Assembly: GCF_021811875.1 (NCBI RefSeq)
Contig: NZ_JAJBJD010000002.1
Coordinates: forward strand, 1 to 18,633
Reading direction: 5' to 3'
Length of the DNA stretch: 18,633 nucleotides
From: Candidatus Bandiella numerosa
GTDB lineage: Bacteria; Pseudomonadota; Alphaproteobacteria; Rickettsiales; Midichloriaceae
Shown: positions 6,771 through 16,427 of the stretch, piece by piece
Layout of the letters: the number at the start of each line of letters is the position of its first letter
Position numbering within the stretch: the first letter of the stretch is position 1
Notes under the pieces: generated by a model
Told to the model about the DNA's origin: nothing
What the model saw: only the letters and a program-made list of their open reading frames with translations
Database searches by the model: none
Translations under genes and position numbers: made by a program

Positions 6771-9700
6771 ATGTCTTTTGAGTTTACATTATTAGATTTT
6801 GCGTATGATCATGAATATTTCATAAAAACTCATGAGAATTTATGTGGTAATAATGAAGACATATGCTCTAATTGGGCTAACAGTAGAGATTATTTTGTAA
6901 ATAATGCATCAAAGGATTGCGAAGCCCCTAATGAGATTTTTGCACAATATAGTGATGTATTGCTATATGAAGAGGTCAATGGGGAAAAAGAATGTAAATT
7001 GGGAAAATGGTTAAAATCTCCAAATGCATATGGTGTTAATAAATTATTTTTTGGAAAGTATTATCAATTAGGAAATGAAGAGTTAGAAAAAGAGAAAAAT
7101 AAAATATTTAGAGGAAATATTTTTCAAATAGCAATTATTGCGCCAGATGCACTAGAAAAAGAATTTAATAAAGAGATTATAAGGCAAAATGGTATAGATA
7201 AAATCATACTTCAAGCTTTTAAAGAAACGCCCGATTATAAATTAAAAGAAACGACATTAAGTTATCTAAAGGGTGAAATAAATAGCAAATATAAAAGTGG
7301 ATACTGCAAGAATGAGACCTGTGATTTAGAAGTTGGATTGTTAATAAGTCAAGTATTAAGTCATAAAAGCGCAGAATTTCAATATCTAATAGAGGTAGTC
7401 AAAAAAGAAAATATTGATGTTACCGTTAAACAAGAAATTACAAAAAAAATATCAGAGAGTAACTATTACTTAAGCAAGGAAGAAATCGGGTTTATTGAAG
7501 ATTTATTGGAAGATAAGAGCGTTTCTAAATATATAGGGAAAAGTATATCAAAATCATTAGCTAATATACTAAGTACGCAGGCTGAAAAAGAAGTTTTATA
7601 TGTAGAAAATAAGGTTAATAAATTAGTAAATAGCAACGTAAATTTAGATAATGAATTAATTGATTCTATTTTTCATTACTATAGTAAAGATCAGAGGTAC
7701 TTTGGAAATATAGTAGTCGATATATTAGCAGAGCATAAAAGTATATCTAATGAATCTTTAGAAAAGGTTAGTAGTGTTATAGAAAAAGTCACAGACTTTA
7801 ATAAGCAGCTATTTATAGTTAAGAGATTAATTCAAAATGGTATAGGATTACCTAGTTATAAATTATTTACTGATTGGATTCCTCATATTAATTCTTCTGA
7901 TAAAGGAGTTAGACTTCAGGTTCTAGATATATATGAAGCTGCAAATCAGGAATCAATAAAAGACGTAATTAGTTTGTTGTATGAGGCAGTTACAGAACTT
8001 GCTATTAAAGCAGAAAACTATGAATTAGATAAGATTCAAAGCATAGTTGCAAAGCTTGATTCAGAAACAGTAAATTTAAATTCTAAGGAACTCTATGCAA
8101 GAGAAGAAATACTAAAAGTCGCATATAAGTATAATGAATATTCAAAAGGTACCCTCAATAACAAAAAAGAAATAGCTCGCCAGTTATTAGATAGAGTTAA
8201 TAGCAATACAGCGAATGTATTGGAAAGATTTTATAAGGAAGTTATTCTAACGCAGGAAAGGGCTTTGCTGGAATTAGCAAGGTTAGGATTAGAAAAGATA
8301 GAGGTATATAAAAATATTTTATTAACTCCAGAGGAAAATAGAATTTTAGATTATGTTACAAGATATACTTCAATGGAAATAAGACAATGCTTAAGTGGTG
8401 GCGATAATAAAGGACCTCTACCTTTCTTCAAGTATAATACAAATGATCAATGTTCTAGTTTAGATAATCAATATAATTTTTTTGATAGTGCCGTTATATT
8501 TGAAATAATAACGGCAGATGGAAAATTTTTAATGAGCAAAGAAGAGTGTTTTTACTATGAGAGGGAGTTATCAGTTATAGATGGAATAAAAGAGCGTATA
8601 AATAGTATATCATTTGAAAGTATAGTAGGAATCAATTCTTTTATTGATTTTTTAAATAAATATTATTCTTTTTTTGAAGAGAAAGGTATTAATTACATTA
8701 TCGATACTTTGAGTATTAACGGGTCTATAGTTAATTTAAATAATATATATCAAGAGTTAGTGAATAACCTAATATATGAGGTTACTAGCAATATTCCACT
8801 TATTCACAACATAGATAATTTTGATATTCAGTTAATAAACCAAGTAGCATATACAAGGAGTATAAGTCAGCTTAATAAAAGTTGGAGTAATGATAGAATA
8901 TTTGAATATATTTATAGGTTCTACCAAGGAATTAATAACGGTCTAAACGAGCAAAGTGTAGCTAAATATATTAATATATTTAGCTATTTAGAAAAAATTA
9001 GTGATTATAGTTTACTTCCAGCTCATAGCTCAAGATATGGCGACACGATAGAAGATATACTAGAAACTATACTAGAATCGGTGAATAAATCATTAGATCA
9101 GTTTAGTGCAGTCGATGTCGGTAAAAAGGCAGAAGATAAAATAAATCAACTAGTAAGGGATAATAATTATTATAAGGCATTCACTTTAGATCAGTTAATC
9201 AAAGAGCTAAAGTTAGTGAATAATAAAAATGAAAAGATCAAACAATTAATAGAAGATCAGTATTTTGAGAGCAAGTTTAAAGAAATATCTACTATAAAAG
9301 AGAATGGAGTATTAATCAGAGAGGATGGCTTAGATAAGCTAGTTCAATTAAAAGATTTAAAGGAAGAAGAGATTAAAAACTGGAATCAAAATATCAAAGT
9401 AAGTGAGGCTACAATAGCTGAGATTATAGCCGTTATATCTGAAGTAGCTCATAGAACTATACTTGAGAGTAAGTATTACCCAAGAGATATACAGATAATA
9501 TCATTATTATCTCTGTTACAATTGGGGCATGGTGGACTTGCAGAGATTGCAACGGGAGAGGGCAAGTCATTAATTATAGCAATGTTTGCTACAATTAAAA
9601 CAAAGGAAGGTAGGCAAGTAGACATAGTCACAAGTAATAATGTGTTAGCTGAAAGAGATGTAAGAGAATATAAAGAGTTTTATAATTCATTTAATATATC

Positions 9701-12700
9701 TGTAGCTCATAATATTAAGGGTAGAAAAGAGTACAAAGAAGAATGTTATTTAGCAGATATAGTATATGGAGATTTACTGAATTTTATAGGGGATACGTTA
9801 AGAGATATTTCAAGAAATGCTAAATATGGTAGAGGGCATGATATAGTAGTTATTGATGAAGTTGATAACATGTTTATTGATCAGAATAACATGAAGGTGC
9901 AATTATCTAGTCCAATCCCTGGGTTTGAAAATTTAGTGCCAGTGCTTTTATATATGTGGGGAACAGGCATTGTAGACGCTAGTATGCTCAAACATGAAGG
10001 AGATAAGTGCTGGATTAAAGTCCCTAAAATAGATGAAGATTTAAAATTAGAGGATATAGATTTAAGTAAAACTCCTGATATAGAATATGAATTAATATAT
10101 GTGGATGATAGCTGTAATAAGATACTTAGAGGAGAGATTTATAATTATACAAAAGAAGAAATACTAGCATATAAAATAGATAGAGATGCAAGACTTTATA
10201 CTGTACCAGAACATTTAGAGAAATTTGCAGAAACTCAATTAACCACATGGATTGATTCATTTGAAAATGCATATTGGCATAAGGATAAATTACATTATAT
10301 AATTTATGATCCACAAGAAGATATTCATTCAATAGATAAATTTAAAATAGTAGCGCCTGTAGATTATGTTAATACAGGGTCTATACAACAAAAATTACAA
10401 TGGTCTGATGGGTTGCATCAATTTATACAGTTAAAGCATGGATTAACTGTAAAATCAGAACATGTTGTTAATGTCTACATGTCATATGTAGGATTCTTCA
10501 AAAAATATGAAGGTAGTATTTATGGTGTGACAGGTACACTTGGGGAAAATTCACATCAAAAATTTTTAAAAGAAACCTATAGAGTAGAATTGAGCCATAT
10601 ACCAAAATTTATTCATAAAGATTTAACAGAATATAGGCCTATAATTACATATGATGGAATAAGAACAGATAAAAATGATATTAAAAATGCCAATGAGATA
10701 TGGAAGCAAGAAATAATAGGGGTAATTTTTAGAAAAGTTTTAGATAAAAGAGCAGCCCTCATAATAGTTGAAACAATTGAAAAAGTAGAAGAATTAGAAG
10801 AAGCACTTCTTGCTAGTGGTTATAGTAAGAAGCATATTATAACCTATAAAATAGGAGATCAGACTGAAGAAGATAAAATAGAAAAGAATGAATTAGGGAT
10901 AGGAGATGTAATAATTGCAACTAACCTAGCGGGGCGAGGAACTGACTTAAAGATAGACAGAGAAGTTATAAATAATGGTGGGCTTCATCTAATTATGGGT
11001 ATATTCTCTCAAAGCATCAGAGTTGAGGATCAAGCGTATGGGAGAACAGCAAGAAAAGGAGAGCCAGGCTCTGCACAATTAATTATTAATGGAAATAATC
11101 TAGATCATTACAGCTGTTATGAGAATTACGGATGTAATGATATTCATAATTTATATAAAGAAAGAAATATTAGAGAATTTAAAAAATTAGAAAGCAATCG
11201 TCTATGTGAGTTACCCTATTTAGAAATAAGGGATATAGTATTTGAAGAATTTGTAGAATTGGTAAAAGAAGCTAATTCACCTACAGGCTATAATTTAGTG
11301 GTGACCAGTAATGATAATCTAAATAAATATGAGAATGCCGAGGCATTAGCGAAACAAACAATATATTTATATAAAGAAGATAATGATATTTATATCAAAA
11401 TATCAGAAATAGATAAGAAAAAAAACAAAGTTATAAAAGTTACTGAAAAATTAGAAGTTATAGATAAAAGAGGTTATCAACATACTAACACATTATTAAA
11501 TAAAGTTGAATTAGTAGGCGAGTCTAAAGGTTTAAGAATAGGGTTGAGTAATCAAGATTATGAGTTAATACATTTTATAGCAACAACTGAGGGTTATACA
11601 TACTTTAATGAGATAAAGGATAGAATTGAATATAGATTTAATAAAGCATTAGAAAATGAATTACCAAATGATATAGTAAAAAAAGAAGAAGGGTGGGGCA
11701 TATTAAGTATTAATAAAAAAGAGGCATACTTAAAATGGCTACTTTTAAATGGAGAGGAGTATAGTGATTTAAAATCTCAAGTTAGTCTAGATGAGCAAAA
11801 TCAAATAGATGAAAAAAAGAGTGTAAACTTACACAATATACTCAAGCAAGTAGAGCTTAGAAAAAAATATGAATTATGGAAGGAAGATAGAGAATTATAT
11901 AATAATCAATCAGAAATTAATCAAATCAAAGAATATTTTGGAATTTGGCTCAAAAAACACGAAAAGGCATTAGAGATAGATTGTAAAATAGATACTGATG
12001 AAGATAAAAAGCAGTTAGAAAAGTTATTTGAAGAAAAAAAAGCAAAGCTAATAGAATTATTTTTTAATGAGATAAAAAAAGATGTAATAGAAAAAGTAAA
12101 TAACAATAATTTAATAACAAATCCTGCATATTTAGTACTTAAAGCATGGAGATATTTATACATAGACGCAAAAGATAAAGATTATAGATATCAGCCTATA
12201 AAAATAGATAAGGAAGCAGAAAGCTTATGGAACTCTTTAATAACATCACCTGTAAATAAAGTTAAAAATTTAATTTATGGAGTGTTTGAAGATATTGGAA
12301 GATTAGGATTTGGATCAATCAATTACAGGGTTGAGAATCCATTAGCGCAATCTATAAAATTTTTAGAAGACGCGATAAAGTTAAATGATATGTATTCATG
12401 GGCTGGCCATAATGCATTAAGTGCCATTAGACTAGTAAAAGATGGTAGAGGAATTACCAACGTCAAGCAAGGTAAGGAGGCTGGAGAAGTAATAAACAGA
12501 TATGCAGAGGATTTGAGTAACGCAACTAGTAAGATAGAAGAATATGAAATACCAAAATATGAATCACAGTTAACGTTTTTACTAACGCATAAGTTAGTAG
12601 GATTGGAAGATGATTTAACAATTCAACTAATAGGATCGATAGAGATATATAAAAAAATACTCGAGGTTATGTATAGAAACTTCAAAGTATTGGAAAATTT

Positions 12701-15665
12701 ATCTGGGAAAGAAATGATTAGGGTTGGTAATCATATAACCCTTGAAGAAATAACCAATGATATAGACATAAGAAATGCAACAATAGAATTTTTAAATAAA
12801 ACAGGTAATGCTAATCAATTAGAATCATATTTAAATGCTACTACTTATTATAAAGTTGATGAGCCAGAAATTGATAAATCAACTGTAACAAATAGCACAG
12901 CAGCATTTTTTAATATAACGCAGAATATAGGAGATATAGGCTCTTATAAAAGTGAGATGGATGCAGGTATGAAATCTCTTAAGGGCGTTGCAAAAGAAAT
13001 AAATTTTGCTAGTAAAAGTTATTTATTAGATCAGATCACTGCATCAGGTGGCTTTTTATATCAAATAGAAACTTATGAGTTAGAGGAAAACAAGAGTTGG
13101 TTTACAACGATATTTTCTGCTGTGCTTGGAGTTGTACTGATTTATACTGGAATGTGGATGGTAGGATCTACAGGCCCTGCTCTTGGTGTATTCGGCAAGG
13201 CATTGGGTGTATCTTTAATATTTCAAGGTATTGGAGATATAATAGGATCAATAATATCAGTAGCAACCAATACACCTATGGACTTTGAAGATTACATAAA
13301 AGGTAAAGGTATTGCCATGGGAATATCAATTGCTACTGCAGGAACATTACACTTTTTAAGTGGTATAGAGAGTTTAAAAAAGATTGTTGATATAGTTGAC
13401 TATATAGATGAATTAGCAGAAAAATTACAAAAAGCATCAGCTGTATATAAAGCATTTGCAGTACAGGCAGGCTTAACAGCAGGAAGCGCTGTTATATATA
13501 ACCAGATGAAAAAGTTTGTAGATAAAGAAGATATAGAGTCAGATGCTAAAGCTGAAATCACCGATATACTTAATCAGTACAAAGACAAACTGGATAAGAT
13601 ATACGCATCAGATAACATAAATGGAAATAAAGAACTGTATAATCAGTTAATTAGAGATATAGAAAAAGCTGTTAGAAATTATGCATTGAGGTTTAAAGGA
13701 GAAAAAACTTCAGTTGTAAAAGGTGTTTCAACTGAGACTATTAATGTAGCAGCCTCATCAGTGCCATATTTAGGTAGAGTTATTAGTACAGGTGTTGAAC
13801 TTACAATGGGTGCAATCAAAAGTGTTCAAGCTATAGAGAAGATGGGTAATAAGATAAGGAAAAGTATAGATGAAATAGTGTCTAGATCAATGAGTAGTGC
13901 TGAAATGATGAAAAAAAGATTAGTTTATAATTTTAATGCTATTGGAGAACAATTATTTGAAGTAATCAATGCACAAAATTACGTAGTAGCAGGTGAGATA
14001 GATTATAGAAATTGTAATGAGTTCAATAAAGTAAATTTAGAGGAAAAATTAAAGGATTACCACAAAGGCCTAGTAACTACTTGTAACCATATAGCTAACA
14101 TTATCCTTCATAATGAAGAAAAAAACTCTATGCAAAATAAAAATATAGAGGCAATATTTACAGCGTCAGTAACTAACTTAGCAGAGGGGATACAAAAAGA
14201 AGCAATAAAGCCTATAGCAAATGAATTAGCTACTATACCAAATGAATATGTAGGTGAATATTTAGGAGAAAAAATAAGGTTGGCAACGGAAAAATATGAT
14301 AATCAGCCAAATAAAAACCCAGCTAATCCCCAAGTAGATACAGTAGGTGTTGTACAGGATAGTGGAGTAATCAATTCTAAAAAAGATACTAATAATAGAA
14401 GAAAGCAATACGAGAAAGAGGGTGAAAAAAATGAGGATACACCTAAAGATAAAAGCTATATAGTAGTGCCTGGCGATAATCTGAATAAAATAATAAAAAA
14501 TCTAAACTTAGATATTACTCCTGCTGATCTGGCAAAAGAAAATAATATAAAAGACCCCAATAAAATACAACCTGGTCAAAAGATTAAAATACCAGAAAAA
14601 AGAGTAAAAACTAATTGCGAACCAAATTGTCAGAGTGGGCCGAATCAAGACTATACACCAAAGAACCAAGGATTAAAAAATTCTCCTAAGAGTGAAGGTA
14701 AAAATACTAAAAACTATTTGTCTGAAGAAGATAAAAGAAACACAAATATGGCAGAATTTGTTTATACGGATTTATTAAGGAAGGGTATTAAGAATTTATC
14801 AACGGAACAGCAAGTGCATGACATCAATGAAAAGATGAAGAAGAATGATAAATATAAGAACATAAGAGATGCTGGGTTTGAAGCTACATATGTATTAAGA
14901 GATAAAGAAACAGGCTTTGATGGTATTTTGATGTATAGCAAAGAATTAAAGCAATACACTATTGTTATATCAGGTATTGATGGTATACATGATATAAAGG
15001 ATGTTAAAGCAGGCTTGGGTGCAGCACATCCAGAATTAACAAAGCAATTTGTTAGACAATTCCAATATGCAGACAAATTATATAGTTATGCAAAAGACCA
15101 GTTGAAACCAGGTGAATCAATAAATGCAGTAGGTCATTCGTTAGGAGGGGCTCATGTGCAAGTGTTATCTGCTAAACATGATATATATGCGACATCGCTT
15201 GATGCACCTGGCGCTAAAAAAGCTGCAGATATGATGTTAGGGAAGGATAAATATAAAACAGATAAAATTACAGCATATACCGCATTAGATAATCAAGTGA
15301 ATACACTGGGGATTCATATGGCAGAACAAACTCTATTAATTAAAGAGGGTTTTTCAGATCATAGAGATAATCATGAACATAAGTCAAAGTATTATACTGA
15401 TCCAAATGCCAACTATAGAACGGTAAAACTAGATAGCACATCTGGAAAAAGTAAAATGCAGCAATTAAAGATTAAAGAACCAGATTTGTATAGTAGCATC
15501 CATAATTCTTGGCTTTCTTATCAGACAACAATAAATACACAATTAAACATACAAAGAAAAATAGATTCTAATTGGAGCCCTAAGAGTTATAGAGGGATGC
15601 CTAATCAATATAGCCATTTAAATTCAAATAACAAAGAGGAGCAAGATGAAGCAACTATCAATTAG
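6771..15665 (+). CDS. Giant modular protein: SecA-type motor, hydrophobic segment, LysM and lipase-like domains
   Basis: This 2964-aa protein starts with ~890 residues of helical, repeat-like sequence and no signal peptide. A SecA-type ATPase follows (~895-1440): ATGEGKS 927-933, DEVD 1029-1032, WSDGLHQ 1211-1217, YGVTGTL 1251-1257, ATNLAGRGTD 1383-1392 and QAYGRTARKGEPG 1421-1433, all at SecA-like spacing, so both nucleotide-binding folds and a preprotein-binding-like insertion seem present. It is not housekeeping SecA (about 900 aa, ending soon after the motor). Next come ~670 helical residues, Gly-rich hydrophobic stretches (2110-2168, 2181-2200), a LysM domain (2562-2608, YIVVPGDNL to QPGQKIKIP) and a C-terminal hydrolase. 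The hydrolase has GHSLGG at 2788-2793 (nucleophile S2790), probable Asp D2840 and a His among 2849-2873. LysM suggests peptidoglycan binding and the hydrolase suggests lipid ester cleavage. The start ATG lacks a close Shine-Dalgarno. The frame is intact over 8.9 kb. An effector or toxin role is inferred. Confidence 0.88.
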   Translation: MSFEFTLLDFAYDHEYFIKTHENLCGNNEDICSNWANSRDYFVNNASKDCEAPNEIFAQYSDVLLYEEVNGEKECKLGKWLKSPNAYGVNKLFFGKYYQLGNEELEKEKNKIFRGNIFQIAIIAPDALEKEFNKEIIRQNGIDKIILQAFKETPDYKLKETTLSYLKGEINSKYKSGYCKNETCDLEVGLLISQVLSHKSAEFQYLIEVVKKENIDVTVKQEITKKISESNYYLSKEEIGFIEDLLEDKSVSKYIGKSISKSLANILSTQAEKEVLYVENKVNKLVNSNVNLDNELIDSIFHYYSKDQRYFGNIVVDILAEHKSISNESLEKVSSVIEKVTDFNKQLFIVKRLIQNGIGLPSYKLFTDWIPHINSSDKGVRLQVLDIYEAANQESIKDVISLLYEAVTELAIKAENYELDKIQSIVAKLDSETVNLNSKELYAREEILKVAYKYNEYSKGTLNNKKEIARQLLDRVNSNTANVLERFYKEVILTQERALLELARLGLEKIEVYKNILLTPEENRILDYVTRYTSMEIRQCLSGGDNKGPLPFFKYNTNDQCSSLDNQYNFFDSAVIFEIITADGKFLMSKEECFYYERELSVIDGIKERINSISFESIVGINSFIDFLNKYYSFFEEKGINYIIDTLSINGSIVNLNNIYQELVNNLIYEVTSNIPLIHNIDNFDIQLINQVAYTRSISQLNKSWSNDRIFEYIYRFYQGINNGLNEQSVAKYINIFSYLEKISDYSLLPAHSSRYGDTIEDILETILESVNKSLDQFSAVDVGKKAEDKINQLVRDNNYYKAFTLDQLIKELKLVNNKNEKIKQLIEDQYFESKFKEISTIKENGVLIREDGLDKLVQLKDLKEEEIKNWNQNIKVSEATIAEIIAVISEVAHRTILESKYYPRDIQIISLLSLLQLGHGGLAEIATGEGKSLIIAMFATIKTKEGRQVDIVTSNNVLAERDVREYKEFYNSFNISVAHNIKGRKEYKEECYLADIVYGDLLNFIGDTLRDISRNAKYGRGHDIVVIDEVDNMFIDQNNMKVQLSSPIPGFENLVPVLLYMWGTGIVDASMLKHEGDKCWIKVPKIDEDLKLEDIDLSKTPDIEYELIYVDDSCNKILRGEIYNYTKEEILAYKIDRDARLYTVPEHLEKFAETQLTTWIDSFENAYWHKDKLHYIIYDPQEDIHSIDKFKIVAPVDYVNTGSIQQKLQWSDGLHQFIQLKHGLTVKSEHVVNVYMSYVGFFKKYEGSIYGVTGTLGENSHQKFLKETYRVELSHIPKFIHKDLTEYRPIITYDGIRTDKNDIKNANEIWKQEIIGVIFRKVLDKRAALIIVETIEKVEELEEALLASGYSKKHIITYKIGDQTEEDKIEKNELGIGDVIIATNLAGRGTDLKIDREVINNGGLHLIMGIFSQSIRVEDQAYGRTARKGEPGSAQLIINGNNLDHYSCYENYGCNDIHNLYKERNIREFKKLESNRLCELPYLEIRDIVFEEFVELVKEANSPTGYNLVVTSNDNLNKYENAEALAKQTIYLYKEDNDIYIKISEIDKKKNKVIKVTEKLEVIDKRGYQHTNTLLNKVELVGESKGLRIGLSNQDYELIHFIATTEGYTYFNEIKDRIEYRFNKALENELPNDIVKKEEGWGILSINKKEAYLKWLLLNGEEYSDLKSQVSLDEQNQIDEKKSVNLHNILKQVELRKKYELWKEDRELYNNQSEINQIKEYFGIWLKKHEKALEIDCKIDTDEDKKQLEKLFEEKKAKLIELFFNEIKKDVIEKVNNNNLITNPAYLVLKAWRYLYIDAKDKDYRYQPIKIDKEAESLWNSLITSPVNKVKNLIYGVFEDIGRLGFGSINYRVENPLAQSIKFLEDAIKLNDMYSWAGHNALSAIRLVKDGRGITNVKQGKEAGEVINRYAEDLSNATSKIEEYEIPKYESQLTFLLTHKLVGLEDDLTIQLIGSIEIYKKILEVMYRNFKVLENLSGKEMIRVGNHITLEEITNDIDIRNATIEFLNKTGNANQLESYLNATTYYKVDEPEIDKSTVTNSTAAFFNITQNIGDIGSYKSEMDAGMKSLKGVAKEINFASKSYLLDQITASGGFLYQIETYELEENKSWFTTIFSAVLGVVLIYTGMWMVGSTGPALGVFGKALGVSLIFQGIGDIIGSIISVATNTPMDFEDYIKGKGIAMGISIATAGTLHFLSGIESLKKIVDIVDYIDELAEKLQKASAVYKAFAVQAGLTAGSAVIYNQMKKFVDKEDIESDAKAEITDILNQYKDKLDKIYASDNINGNKELYNQLIRDIEKAVRNYALRFKGEKTSVVKGVSTETINVAASSVPYLGRVISTGVELTMGAIKSVQAIEKMGNKIRKSIDEIVSRSMSSAEMMKKRLVYNFNAIGEQLFEVINAQNYVVAGEIDYRNCNEFNKVNLEEKLKDYHKGLVTTCNHIANIILHNEEKNSMQNKNIEAIFTASVTNLAEGIQKEAIKPIANELATIPNEYVGEYLGEKIRLATEKYDNQPNKNPANPQVDTVGVVQDSGVINSKKDTNNRRKQYEKEGEKNEDTPKDKSYIVVPGDNLNKIIKNLNLDITPADLAKENNIKDPNKIQPGQKIKIPEKRVKTNCEPNCQSGPNQDYTPKNQGLKNSPKSEGKNTKNYLSEEDKRNTNMAEFVYTDLLRKGIKNLSTEQQVHDINEKMKKNDKYKNIRDAGFEATYVLRDKETGFDGILMYSKELKQYTIVISGIDGIHDIKDVKAGLGAAHPELTKQFVRQFQYADKLYSYAKDQLKPGESINAVGHSLGGAHVQVLSAKHDIYATSLDAPGAKKAADMMLGKDKYKTDKITAYTALDNQVNTLGIHMAEQTLLIKEGFSDHRDNHEHKSKYYTDPNANYRTVKLDSTSGKSKMQQLKIKEPDLYSSIHNSWLSYQTTINTQLNIQRKIDSNWSPKSYRGMPNQYSHLNSNNKEEQDEATIN
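8489..8516. repeat. Strong inverted repeat inside the giant gene
   Basis: TGCCGTTAT (8489-8497) is perfectly complementary to ATAACGGCA (8508-8516), and the ten bases between extend the symmetry (ATTTGAAAT). It codes for residues around AVIFEIITA, which are ordinary in the protein. A nine-pair perfect arm containing GCCG is notable in such AT-rich DNA. No T-run follows, so it is not a standard terminator. It could pause transcription, or be chance. Confidence 0.4.
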
Positions 15666-15678
15666 AAATTTAATATTT

Positions 15679-15683
15679 AAAGG
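15679..15683 (+). promoter_or_regulatory. Ribosome binding site for the first lipoprotein gene
   Basis: AAAGG lies nine bases before the ATG at 15693 and supports that start, 27 bases after the stop of the giant gene. Confidence 0.4.
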
Positions 15684-15692
15684 TACTAGATT

Positions 15693-16415
15693 ATGATAAA
15701 ATATACTTATGTATTGTTATCTCTTTTACTACTTAGTGGGTGTTCTTCAGCATTTAGAGACACATCAATAATAAATTTAGATTTAGATAAAATTCACAGC
15801 CCAGACAGTAAATATGGCGTTGTATTATTTAGACCTATTTATTTTGAGAATGCTGACCCTAATTATATTTGTAAACATAAATTAGAGCCTATAGAATGGA
15901 CTAACTCCTTAACAGTGAAAGTTCGTCCTGGTTATTATGGATATTATTATATAAGTAGAGAGCCTATTAATGAAGAAAAAGCTGTAAAGTTTATAGGTGA
16001 AGGACGATCCTATGTTGAAGGACTAGTAGATTTTTTAACATTTACAGACCAAATAACACTAGCAGCACCAGAATATTTTTATGGAGTCAGGGTAATGCCT
16101 GAAGGAAGATATTACTTTAGAAACATACGGTGTAGTATAGGCCGCAGAGATTATAAAGAAACTGAAGAAGTGAATTATTTTGACGTCAAAGCAGGCGAGG
16201 TTACTTATATAGGTGATTATTACTGGATGAATAGCGTAAAGTTTGATCGCAATTTTAAGGATCGTTTAATGAGTCAAACTAGAGGTTCCGTAGAAATAAA
16301 ATTATGTGATAGATTCGATGAAGCTAAGCAGTTTTTTCAAAAGTACTATTCACATGTAAAACTCCCTATAAAGAAAAATTTATTAAAATGCTGTGAAGCA
16401 TTTAAAACTAATTAA
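15693..16415 (+). CDS. Lipoprotein of unknown function, beta-rich
   Basis: The 240-aa product begins MIKYTYVLLSLLLLSGCSSA: a short basic start, a hydrophobic core and the lipobox LSGC with the lipid-bearing Cys at residue 17. It should therefore be anchored in the envelope after cleavage by signal peptidase II. The mature part looks beta-rich, with repeated Tyr/Gly patches (RPGYYGYYYISRE, GRYYFRNIRC) and the phrase FDVKAGEVTYIGDYYW near residues 165-180, a pattern shared by small DUF2846-like surface lipoproteins. That resemblance is weak. Cysteines in the mature part could form disulphides. It starts 27 bases after the giant gene and is followed 12 bases later by a second lipoprotein, so the three likely share a transcript. 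A role as envelope partner or immunity protein for the lipase is a guess. Confidence 0.75.
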   Translation: MIKYTYVLLSLLLLSGCSSAFRDTSIINLDLDKIHSPDSKYGVVLFRPIYFENADPNYICKHKLEPIEWTNSLTVKVRPGYYGYYYISREPINEEKAVKFIGEGRSYVEGLVDFLTFTDQITLAAPEYFYGVRVMPEGRYYFRNIRCSIGRRDYKETEEVNYFDVKAGEVTYIGDYYWMNSVKFDRNFKDRLMSQTRGSVEIKLCDRFDEAKQFFQKYYSHVKLPIKKNLLKCCEAFKTN

Positions 16416-16427
16416 AGAGGACTTATT

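Noticed and set aside
13097..13288. 63-aa plus-strand frame within the giant gene
   Set aside because: It is the shifted reading of the hydrophobic Gly-rich segment; the Trp/Cys-rich product is not protein-like for this genome.
14762..15076. 104-aa minus-strand open frame opposite the lipase-like domain
   Set aside because: It overlaps the GHSLGG hydrolase region on the opposite strand and has no independent support.
6771..15665. Housekeeping SecA gene
   Set aside because: The motor motifs are SecA-like, but the protein is over three times longer, with helical N-terminal, LysM and hydrolase additions, and sits in a mobile element.
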